A stretch of DNA of 16,625 bases from JALZHR01 sp036389695 (lineage in GTDB: Bacteria; Acidobacteriota; Blastocatellia; Pyrinomonadales; Pyrinomonadaceae): positions 1 to 16,625 of the forward strand of contig DASVWG010000129.1 of the NCBI GenBank assembly GCA_036389695.1. Direction: 5' to 3'. Of this stretch, positions 1 through 6,602 are shown in pieces (the first letter of the stretch is position 1; each line of letters begins with the position of its first letter). A program made the translations under genes and the position numbers. Under the pieces are notes generated by a model. It ran no database searches and was not told the DNA's origin. It saw only the letters and a list, made by a program, of their open reading frames with translations.

Positions 1-794
1 TCCGCAATCACCTCCCGCGTTTGTTTCAATAAATCCATCAAATCTTTTTCCGCCGACAAATTTTTCGTTTCAATCGGCGCGAGCAGAACCATCTCGATTT
101 CGCCCGCGTAAGCGACGCTCGATTTTTTGCCCATCATCCAATCCGTGTTTTTTATCGCGACCGGAACAATCGTCGCCTGCGTTTGCAAAGCCAGATGAAA
201 CGCGCCTTTTTTAAAGGGCAAAAGCTCGCCTCGCATCGCGCGCGTGCCTTCGGCAAAGACGCCGAACGAATAGCCGCTTTCCAGAACTTCCTTCGCCTTC
301 TGCATCGAGCGCCGGGCGCGCTCGGCGTTGGTGCGGTCAATCGCGATGATGTTGACGAAATTCATTCCCTGACCGAGAACCGGCACTTTCAAAAGCTCTT
401 TTTTCGCGACCAGACCGATGCGATGTCCGGTGTAAGCAAACAGCGTCGCCGTGTCGAGATACGAGCGATGATTCGAGATAAAAACGTAATTTTCGTTTTC
501 TTTTATATTTTCCAGACCGCGCACCTTCACGCGCGCGCCGCACGATTTCAGCCAGACTTTTGCGCCCCAATTTGCCAATGGATAAAGCCGTTTCCGCTGA
601 TTAATAAGCCACAAAAAAACGAGCGCGGGCGCGGCGACGAATAAAAGCAGAACGGCGGCGACAAACCAGCCGAAGTAGTAGCGCAATTTGCCGGCGGCGC
701 GCGATTGTGTGTTAAACTTTTCGACAGGAAAAACAATTTTTTGATTTTGCTCAATCAATTCCCCGAAAGGTTTATTAGCTAAATGTTCTGGCAT
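1..794 (-). CDS. plsC: PlsC-type 1-acyl-glycerol-3-phosphate acyltransferase (3' end outside window)
   Basis: Reading the minus strand from an ATG at 794-792 gives 264 open residues that run off the left edge. A hydrophobic segment at about residues 40-64 is a membrane anchor. The acyltransferase blocks follow in order: NHRSYLD (His109 and Asp114 of the HX4D catalytic motif), an AIDRTN block near 151-156, FAEGTR at 180-185 (acyl-acceptor binding) and IVPVAI at 209-214. Family knowledge: such enzymes acylate lysophosphatidic acid to phosphatidic acid at the inner membrane, though the same fold also serves other acyl acceptors. The start is uncertain. The 794 ATG has no clear Shine-Dalgarno sequence and lies inside the divergent peptidase gene; a TTG at codon 13 is an alternative that would remove the overlap. 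Family assignment is secure; the exact substrate is inferred. Confidence 0.9.
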   Translation of the reverse strand, partial: MPEHLANKPFGELIEQNQKIVFPVEKFNTQSRAAGKLRYYFGWFVAAVLLLFVAAPALVFLWLINQRKRLYPLANWGAKVWLKSCGARVKVRGLENIKENENYVFISNHRSYLDTATLFAYTGHRIGLVAKKELLKVPVLGQGMNFVNIIAIDRTNAERARRSMQKAKEVLESGYSFGVFAEGTRAMRGELLPFKKGAFHLALQTQATIVPVAIKNTDWMMGKKSSVAYAGEIEMVLLAPIETKNLSAEKDLMDLLKQTREVIA

Positions 795-3221
795 CTGTTT
801 CGTTCGATTTTTTTGTGTCTGCTTGTCGGCTGCGCTTTGATTTTAACGCCTGTCGCCGCGCAAAAGAAAGACCGCAAAGCGAAAAAAGAAGAAGTAAAAC
901 CCGAAATTCCCGCGCCGAAAGCCGTTCTGGGATTTCACCCGACCGACGACAAAACCATCGCCGACTGGTCGCAGATTACAAATTATTTCCGGAAACTCGA
1001 CGCGGCGAGCGAGCGCGTGAAAGTCGAGACTTTAGGCGAGACGACTTTGAAAAAACCTTTCATCGTCGCTTTTATATCGGCGGAAGAAAACATCCGGAAC
1101 CTCGATAAATACAAGGAAATAAATCAAAGGCTCGCCGACCCGCGACAAATCAAGGACAATGCGGAGCTCGACGATTTAATCGCGCGAGGCAAAACAATCG
1201 TCTCGATTTCCTGTTCGATTCATTCGACGGAAATCGTCGCTTCGCAGATGTCTATGAATCTCGCCTTCGAGCTGGCGAAAGCTGAGGACGCGGAGACGCG
1301 GGAAATTCTGCAAAACACGATTTTGATGCTGATTCCTTCGGCAAATCCCGACGGCGTAGACATCGTCGCCGAATGGTACCGGAAAACTTTGGGAACGTTT
1401 TCCGAAGGCTCGAACCCGCCGGAGCTTTATCATTTTTACGCCGGGCACGACAACAATCGCGACTGGTTTATGATGAACCTCGCCGAGACGCGACTGGTGA
1501 CGAAGCTTTTCTGGCAGCAATGGTTTCCGCAGATTGTTTACGACGTGCATCAGATGGGGCAAAACGGCGCGCGGTTTGTGATTCCGCCGTTTTTCGACCC
1601 GCCGAATCCGAATATTCCGCCGCTCGTTTTGCGCGAAGTCGGACTTCTCGGCTATAAAATGGCGGCTGATTTGCAGGCGAAAAACGTCGCGGGCGTGGCG
1701 ACGAATACGACCTTCGATACGTGGTGGCACGGCGGCTTTCGCTCCGCGCCGTATTATCACAATTCAATCGGAATTTTGTCGGAAGCGGCGAGCGCGAATC
1801 TGATGTCGCCCGTCCGCGTAACGGAAGAAAAAATGCGCGGCAACCGGCGCGAGCGCGGGCTGAATTCGCCGTTCGAATTTTCGACGGCGCAGCCGAATCC
1901 GTGGCGACCGACCGTCTGGACGCCGCGCGAAATCGCCGAAATCGAGATGATTGCCTCGCGCTCGCTTTTGCAGATGGCTTCGAAATTTCGCGCCAATTAC
2001 CTGCGGAATTTCGCCGGGCTAAACCGCTCAAGCGCGCAAACCGGCGCAAATCCGGCGCAGCCTCTTGCTTATGTGGTGATGGCGGCGCAGGGACGCGAAG
2101 AAATCGTCGCGCGTTTTCTGGAAATATTGATGTGGCAGGGCGTCGAAGTTTACAAAATGAAGCGCGAATTGATAACTTTGATGCCCGGAATGGGCGAAGC
2201 TCCGATGGAAGTTCCGCTCGGCTCATTTCTGGTTTTTCTCGACCAGCCGCAGCGCAACAATGTCGAAGCGCTTTTCGGCAAACAAGTTTACCCGCATCGC
2301 GTCGACGAAAAAGGCAACGTCGACCCGCCGTATGACGTCGCGGGCTGGACGCTGCCATTGCAGATGGGCATCGAATATTATCCCATCACGCAATTTATGG
2401 AACAGCCGCACGGCGCGGGTCATTTGGAAAAAATGACGCACGTCAATCAGGCGCGCGAGACTTTGAATCTCGACGCCGTGCGCGAATCTTTTGCCAAATT
2501 GCCGAATCCTTTGAAATCCGCGCCGAAAATAGGGATTTACAAAAGCTTCGCCGCCTCGATGGACGAAGGCTGGACGCGCTGGACGCTCGATACGTTTCAA
2601 ATCCCTTTTCAAACGCTGCGCGACGCGGACGTGAAAAACGGAAATCTAAAGGCGCGTTTCGACACGATAATTCTGCCGTCGCAGAGAGAAGAACAAATCT
2701 TAAAAGGCTTAAAAGAAGAAAATTACCCGAAGGAATTCGCGGGCGGAATCGGTGAGGCGGGCGCGGAAAATCTCCGGAAATTTGTCGAAGACGGCGGCAA
2801 GCTGATTTGCTTTGACGACTCGTGCGAGCTGATTATCAAGCGCTTCGACCTGCCGATGAAAAATGTCCTCGCCGGCTTAAAACGAAGCGAATTTTATTGT
2901 CCCGGCTCGATTTTGCAAATCGATGTCGAGACGACCGACGCGCTGGCGAAAGGCTTGAAAAAACAAATGCCCGCCTATTTTATCGACAGCTCGGCGTTTG
3001 AAATTTCCGACGCCGCGAAAGTAAAATCCGTGGCGACTTACGCGACGAAAAACGCCTTGCTTTCCGGCTGGCTGCTGGGCGAAAAATATCTGAACGGCAA
3101 AACCGCGCTCGCGCAAACCGTCTACGGCAAAGGCAAAATCATTTTATTCGGCTTTCGCCCGCAGCATCGCGGGCAAACCTTCGCGACGTTTCCGTTTGTT
3201 TTCAACGCGCTGGAAAATTAA
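783..3221 (+). CDS. Secreted M14-family zinc metallopeptidase with long C-terminal domain
   Basis: An 812-residue protein with an N-terminal signal peptide (residues 1-26, ending VAAQ). An in-frame TAA at 780-782 fixes 783 as the first possible ATG; a weak AAAGG lies about 13 nt upstream. The M14 zinc and catalytic residues are visible: HSTE (His147, Glu150), NPDG at 188-191, HDNNRDWF at 222-229 (substrate-binding Asn/Arg), VHQMG with third ligand His256, and ILSEAAS with Glu334 as likely general base. Residues about 575-812 form a separate domain with alternating strands and helices that resembles a class I glutamine-amidotransferase or DJ-1-like fold; this is inference. Predicted role: periplasmic or secreted carboxypeptidase acting on peptides or peptidoglycan, substrate unknown. 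Divergent from plsC, with no gene following in the same operon. Confidence 0.9.
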   Translation: MFWHLFRSIFLCLLVGCALILTPVAAQKKDRKAKKEEVKPEIPAPKAVLGFHPTDDKTIADWSQITNYFRKLDAASERVKVETLGETTLKKPFIVAFISAEENIRNLDKYKEINQRLADPRQIKDNAELDDLIARGKTIVSISCSIHSTEIVASQMSMNLAFELAKAEDAETREILQNTILMLIPSANPDGVDIVAEWYRKTLGTFSEGSNPPELYHFYAGHDNNRDWFMMNLAETRLVTKLFWQQWFPQIVYDVHQMGQNGARFVIPPFFDPPNPNIPPLVLREVGLLGYKMAADLQAKNVAGVATNTTFDTWWHGGFRSAPYYHNSIGILSEAASANLMSPVRVTEEKMRGNRRERGLNSPFEFSTAQPNPWRPTVWTPREIAEIEMIASRSLLQMASKFRANYLRNFAGLNRSSAQTGANPAQPLAYVVMAAQGREEIVARFLEILMWQGVEVYKMKRELITLMPGMGEAPMEVPLGSFLVFLDQPQRNNVEALFGKQVYPHRVDEKGNVDPPYDVAGWTLPLQMGIEYYPITQFMEQPHGAGHLEKMTHVNQARETLNLDAVRESFAKLPNPLKSAPKIGIYKSFAASMDEGWTRWTLDTFQIPFQTLRDADVKNGNLKARFDTIILPSQREEQILKGLKEENYPKEFAGGIGEAGAENLRKFVEDGGKLICFDDSCELIIKRFDLPMKNVLAGLKRSEFYCPGSILQIDVETTDALAKGLKKQMPAYFIDSSAFEISDAAKVKSVATYATKNALLSGWLLGEKYLNGKTALAQTVYGKGKIILFGFRPQHRGQTFATFPFVFNALEN

Positions 3222-3225
3222 AAGA

Positions 3226-3388
3226 TTTTAGCCACGAAATTTCACGAAAAAGCACGAAAAAGAAATCAGCCGCGAATAACACGGATGGCACGAATTAATT
3301 TTATTTCTTATTCGTGCCTTTCGTGTCTTTTCGTGGCTGATTTCTTAACTCTTTTTTCGTGTTCTTTCGTGTTCTTTCGTGGCTAAAT
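3226..3388. repeat. Intergenic hairpin repeat 1, arms of degenerate 10-bp words
   Basis: Nested imperfect inverted repeat filling the spacer between the M14 peptidase and uvsE. The outer arms begin TTTAGCCACGAA at about 3228 and end TTTCGTGGCTAAA at about 3387. The inner arms run AAGAAATCAGCCGCGAA (from about 3264) to TTCGTGGCTGATTTCTT (ending about 3347), around a short AT-rich loop near 3297-3308. Within the arms the word CACGAA, or its complement TTCGTG, recurs about every 10 bp with variable spacer bases. Function unknown. It could fold as a long RNA or cruciform hairpin between two same-strand genes. Confidence 0.85.
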
Positions 3389-3427
3389 TGTTTTTGTTCG
3401 TGGCAAAATAATTTTATGGAAGCGAAA

Positions 3428-4318
3428 ATGCAGTGCGTCAGGAGCAATCTCGGATTGGTTTGTATCACTACTTCCGATGCCGTTCGTTACAAAACCGTCA
3501 CGCGCAAGCGGCTTTTATCGTTTGATGAAAAGACGCAGAAGGAAATGCTGCGCACGGTTTATCAGGAAAATATTAATCGTCTGAATCAGGCGATAGAATT
3601 CTGCACGGCAAACGGAATCAATCTTTATCGCCTGACTTCAGGGCTTTTTCCTTTTTCCGACGAGCCGTTCGGAATGGAAGTTTTAGAGGAATTTACCGTT
3701 CAAATTGCCGAAACGGGAAAAAAGGCAATCGACAGAAAGCTGCGGCTCGTCATTCATCCAGACCAGTTTGTGGTTTTGAGTTCCGATTCGGAAGACGTCA
3801 TCAGAAACAGCGTCAAGATTTTGAAAATGCACGCGCGGACTCTGGATTTATTACAGCAGCCGCGCTCGGAATGGGCGACGATGAACATTCACGGCGGAAA
3901 AGGCGACCGCCTCGATAAACTCACGGCGTCAATCGAAAATTTGCCCGACGAAATCCGCTCGCGCATCGCGTTTGAAAACGACGAGCACGCTTATGGCTCG
4001 GCGCAGATTCTGGAAGTTTGCCGTCGCGCGCAGGTTCCGATGGTTTTCGACGCGCATCACCACATCTGCCGCGAAAAGCTGTACGATTACAATCACCCAA
4101 GCGAGGCGGAAAGCTTCTGGGCGGCGCGCGAAACGTGGAAAAATCCCGCGTGGCAGCTGGTTCACATTTCAAACGGGCGCGAGCGATTTCAAGACCGCGC
4201 GCACAGCGATTTGATTTTCACGATGCCCGATGTTTTTCGCTTCGCGCCGTGGATTGAAGTCGAAGCCAAGCACAAGGAACTGGCGATTGCGAAGCTGCAA
4301 ACGGAATGGCTTGATTAG
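3428..4318 (+). CDS. uvsE: UV DNA damage endonuclease (UvsE/UVDE family)
   Basis: A 296-residue TIM-barrel endonuclease. It nicks DNA 5' of UV photoproducts and some other lesions to start an alternative excision repair pathway. Conserved metal-ligand blocks are visible with this start: IHPDQFVVL (His110), MNIHGG (His155), AFENDE (Glu183), VFDAHHH (Asp208, His210, His211), LVHIS (His246) and VEAK (Glu279). Length fits the family. The ATG at 3428 is chosen because GGAAG at 3418-3422 is 5 nt upstream and the protein then begins shortly before the conserved LGLVC. ATG 3416 is possible. An in-frame extension to 3359 would translate the adjacent repeat and is unlikely. It appears monocistronic, with hairpin repeats on both sides. 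Confidence 0.93.
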   Translation: MQCVRSNLGLVCITTSDAVRYKTVTRKRLLSFDEKTQKEMLRTVYQENINRLNQAIEFCTANGINLYRLTSGLFPFSDEPFGMEVLEEFTVQIAETGKKAIDRKLRLVIHPDQFVVLSSDSEDVIRNSVKILKMHARTLDLLQQPRSEWATMNIHGGKGDRLDKLTASIENLPDEIRSRIAFENDEHAYGSAQILEVCRRAQVPMVFDAHHHICREKLYDYNHPSEAESFWAARETWKNPAWQLVHISNGRERFQDRAHSDLIFTMPDVFRFAPWIEVEAKHKELAIAKLQTEWLD

Positions 4319-4326
4319 CCAGGAAA

Positions 4327-4483
4327 GAAGAATTAGCTACGGAAGACACGAAGAAAGAAAATACAGGGATAACAGGATTTACAGAGATAAGAAAGATGAT
4401 TTCTATTTTATCCCTGTAAATCCTGTTATCCCTGTAAATTTCCTTTTCGTGCCTTTTCGTGAAATTTCGCGGCTGATTTCTTC
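4327..4483. repeat. Intergenic hairpin repeat 2, nested 9-bp and 10-bp words
   Basis: Inverted repeat filling the spacer between convergent uvsE and the repeat-domain serine hydrolase. The inner arms (4363-4390 and 4408-4437) are degenerate 9-bp repeats of ACAGGATTT/ACAGGGATA type on the left and their complement ATCCCTGTA on the right. The loop is about 18 nt. The outer arms (from GAAGAATTAG at 4327, to GATTTCTTC ending at 4483) carry 10-bp spaced CACGAA/TTCGTG words like those of the previous repeat; the word CGGCTGATTTCTT recurs almost exactly. The right end stops 3 bp before the stop codon of the minus-strand gene. Its position suits a bidirectional terminator, but no strong U-tract is attached. 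Confidence 0.85.
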
Positions 4484-4486
4484 GAA

Positions 4487-6361
4487 TCAGAATAAATCGT
4501 GTGACGGGTAAAACGTTATCGAGTTTTTGACCGTCCACATCAGCTGATCCAAATCGCCGGTAAAATTTCCGGTCGCCGCCGTGTTGACCAGAACCGCCCA
4601 CGTGAAGCCGTCGGCGGTGCGCACGGCAAACGCCTGCTCGCCCGCCAGCGAGCCGTTGTGCCAGTAGTTCGGCGCGCTGTTGACCGACCAGCCTTTGGCG
4701 TAATTTCCATTTGCCGCGCTGCCGGTAAACATACTGGTCAGGGTCGTCGATTTTAAAATATCGGGCTTGGTGCTGAATTGGTCAACGCGCACCAGAAAGC
4801 GCGTGAGGTCAATCGGCGTCGCAATCCAGCCGCCGTGCGCATCCATCCGCGCGATTTTCATATTGTATGGATTGCCGCCGTTTTGCCCGTAATATTTCAC
4901 TTCGCTGGGTTTTCTGTCCGCCTCGGTGTCGCCCGCGATTTCCATCGAAGTGATGCCGCTCGGAATCAGAATCTGATTTTTGACATAATTCGGATACGTT
5001 TGCCCGCTCAGTTTTTCGATGACGCGACCGAGAACGCAGTATCCGAAATTCGAATAATGATATTCGGTGCCCGGCGTTTTTTGCAGAGCCTGTTCATCGA
5101 GCGTTTTTGAAATCAAGCCCGCGTGATTCTGATTCGTGTAGTTAAACATCGGGTCGAAGCCTAAATCGCCCGCCCATCCGCCGGCGGTATGATTCAGAAG
5201 ATGCTCGACGGTTATTTTATCGACGTTCGTCTTGTAGGGCTGCGTGCCGTAAGTCGTTCCCAATATTGCGCCGGAGCCGAAAACTTTATCGCTCATTTTC
5301 AGCTTGTTCGCCTCGAAAAGCTTCATAATCGCCGTCGCGGTTATCGGCTTGGAAACGCTGGCGATGCGAAAACGGTGACGCGGCGCGACTCTTTCGCCCG
5401 TTTCTTTATCGGCAAAGCCATACGTTTTAGCCAGCACGAGCCGACCGTCTTTGGTCATCGCAAACGACAAACCGGGCACGTTGTATTGATTCATAAACTT
5501 GGCGACGGCGTCATCGACTTTTTTCATCTCGTCGCCGCGAAAAGTTTCTTTCGATTCCCAGACGGCGGCGTATGAATCATTGCTGCCGACGGTCGCGCCG
5601 TTGACCCAAACCGGACGAAAGCCCTGATAAAACATCCGTTCGAAATCGTCCTGATACTGCTGCCACGTCAAGCCGTGACGCGCCACCCAAGCCGTCGTGC
5701 CGGTTTTTTCCCAGACGGCGGCGTAGCGTCCCGCGCCGTTGGCGCTGACGATTACCGGGCGATAACCTTGCGCCGTCCATTTGTTAAATTCGGTTTGATA
5801 GCCGGCGGCAGTCAATGCGTGACGCGCCACCCACGCGGGCGGATTCGGAGTTTTTTCAAAGATAACCGCGTATAAATCCTGCCCGCCGACGGTGTATGCG
5901 CTGATGTCGGTCGGCTTGTAGCCTTGCGCCGTCCACTTGGTGAATTCGGCTTGATAATCCTGCGCGTTCAAACCGTGTCGCGCCACCCACGCGGGCGTAT
6001 TCGCGCGTTTCTCAAAAATGGCGGCGTAGCGCGCCTGATTGCCCGAAGCATAACCGCTGACTCTGACGGGGCGATAACCCTGTCCTGTCCATTTATTAAC
6101 TTCCGCCTGATAATCGGCGGAACTCAAGCCGTGACGCGCGACCCAGGCGGGCGCGTTCGCCTGTTTCTCAAAAATCACCGAGAAACGGTCGCTGTATCCG
6201 CTCAGCTGCACGGGGCGATAGCCCTGCGCCGTCCATTTATTAACTTCCGCCTGATAATCAGCCGCCGACAGACCGTGCCGCGCAACCCACGCCTGAGCCA
6301 GCGCCGAGCCGCTAAAAGCAAGCGTCAACAGCATTATTGTCAATAATTTGTGAATTTTCAT
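4487..6361 (-). CDS. Secreted protein: five tandem repeats plus beta-lactamase-like serine hydrolase
   Basis: 624 residues. The start ATG (6361-6359) has AGGAG 8 nt upstream on the minus strand. A signal peptide covers residues 1-23 (ending SALAQ). Five repeats of 48-52 residues follow at 24-71, 72-123, 124-175, 176-223 and 224-273. Each opens AWVARHGL and contains YQAE, a Trp/Phe position, QGYRPV and an IFEK/VWEK strand. This resembles the bacterial tandem repeat domain seen in front of serine-hydrolase domains. The C-terminal domain (about 278-624) is a class C beta-lactamase/S12-type hydrolase with SVSK (nucleophile Ser335, Lys338), YSN at 436-438 and HNG at 568-570. The pairing resembles fungal polyglycine hydrolases, so a secreted protease or esterase is more likely than an antibiotic-hydrolysing enzyme. 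Substrate is not known from sequence. Confidence 0.9.
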   Translation of the reverse strand: MKIHKLLTIMLLTLAFSGSALAQAWVARHGLSAADYQAEVNKWTAQGYRPVQLSGYSDRFSVIFEKQANAPAWVARHGLSSADYQAEVNKWTGQGYRPVRVSGYASGNQARYAAIFEKRANTPAWVARHGLNAQDYQAEFTKWTAQGYKPTDISAYTVGGQDLYAVIFEKTPNPPAWVARHALTAAGYQTEFNKWTAQGYRPVIVSANGAGRYAAVWEKTGTTAWVARHGLTWQQYQDDFERMFYQGFRPVWVNGATVGSNDSYAAVWESKETFRGDEMKKVDDAVAKFMNQYNVPGLSFAMTKDGRLVLAKTYGFADKETGERVAPRHRFRIASVSKPITATAIMKLFEANKLKMSDKVFGSGAILGTTYGTQPYKTNVDKITVEHLLNHTAGGWAGDLGFDPMFNYTNQNHAGLISKTLDEQALQKTPGTEYHYSNFGYCVLGRVIEKLSGQTYPNYVKNQILIPSGITSMEIAGDTEADRKPSEVKYYGQNGGNPYNMKIARMDAHGGWIATPIDLTRFLVRVDQFSTKPDILKSTTLTSMFTGSAANGNYAKGWSVNSAPNYWHNGSLAGEQAFAVRTADGFTWAVLVNTAATGNFTGDLDQLMWTVKNSITFYPSHDLF

Positions 6362-6490
6362 TTCATAGTCTCCTGTTAAAAAGTAAATATAGTGACGGAC
6401 ATATAAATAAATGCTGCGCCTGTTTCCCCGGCTTGCCTGTTATGATAGTGAGACTGTCTTTCCGTAAAAAATTTGCCGAAGAAAAACAAA

Positions 6491-6567
6491 AGTGAAAAGT
6501 GAAAAGTGATAGGTGATAAGGAGAAAACCAATTCTTCCCTATCACCCATCACTTATCACTTTTCACT
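6491..6567. repeat. Intergenic hairpin repeat 3, arms of 7-bp words
   Basis: Inverted repeat in the spacer between two divergent genes. The left arm is four tandem heptamers of AGTGAAA/AGTGATA/GGTGATA type from 6491. The right arm consists of the complementary heptamers TATCACC, CATCACT, TATCACT and TTTCACT, ending at 6567. The loop of about 20 nt is centred near 6530. It lies 36 nt upstream of the SpoIID-like start codon, so it would be part of that gene's leader if transcription starts upstream of it. The remainder of the 6362-6602 spacer is AT-rich and must contain the promoters of both genes; I see no confident -35/-10 pair. Confidence 0.85.
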
Positions 6568-6602
6568 ATAAAGGCTTCACATTTTCGGCGCGCGCTTTTA
6601 TC

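Noticed and set aside
183..644. Plus-strand 153-residue open frame near the left edge
   Set aside because: It is antisense to the acyltransferase, whose frame carries all the PlsC motifs. Its own translation shows no domain.
1468..2358. Long minus-strand frame (296 codons) inside the M14 peptidase
   Set aside because: Very Arg/Ser-rich translation typical of an antisense shadow in GC-rich DNA; the plus strand encodes the peptidase throughout.
4363..4437. Homing-endonuclease-like site, because TAACAGG/ATCCCTGTTATCC resembles the I-SceI recognition sequence
   Set aside because: The similarity is partial and arises from the 9-bp word repeat; no intron or homing nuclease is present at the site.
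6362..6490. Riboswitch upstream of the repeat-domain hydrolase
   Set aside because: I looked for conserved riboswitch cores on the minus strand and found only an isolated GCCTGTT direct repeat, with no supporting helices.
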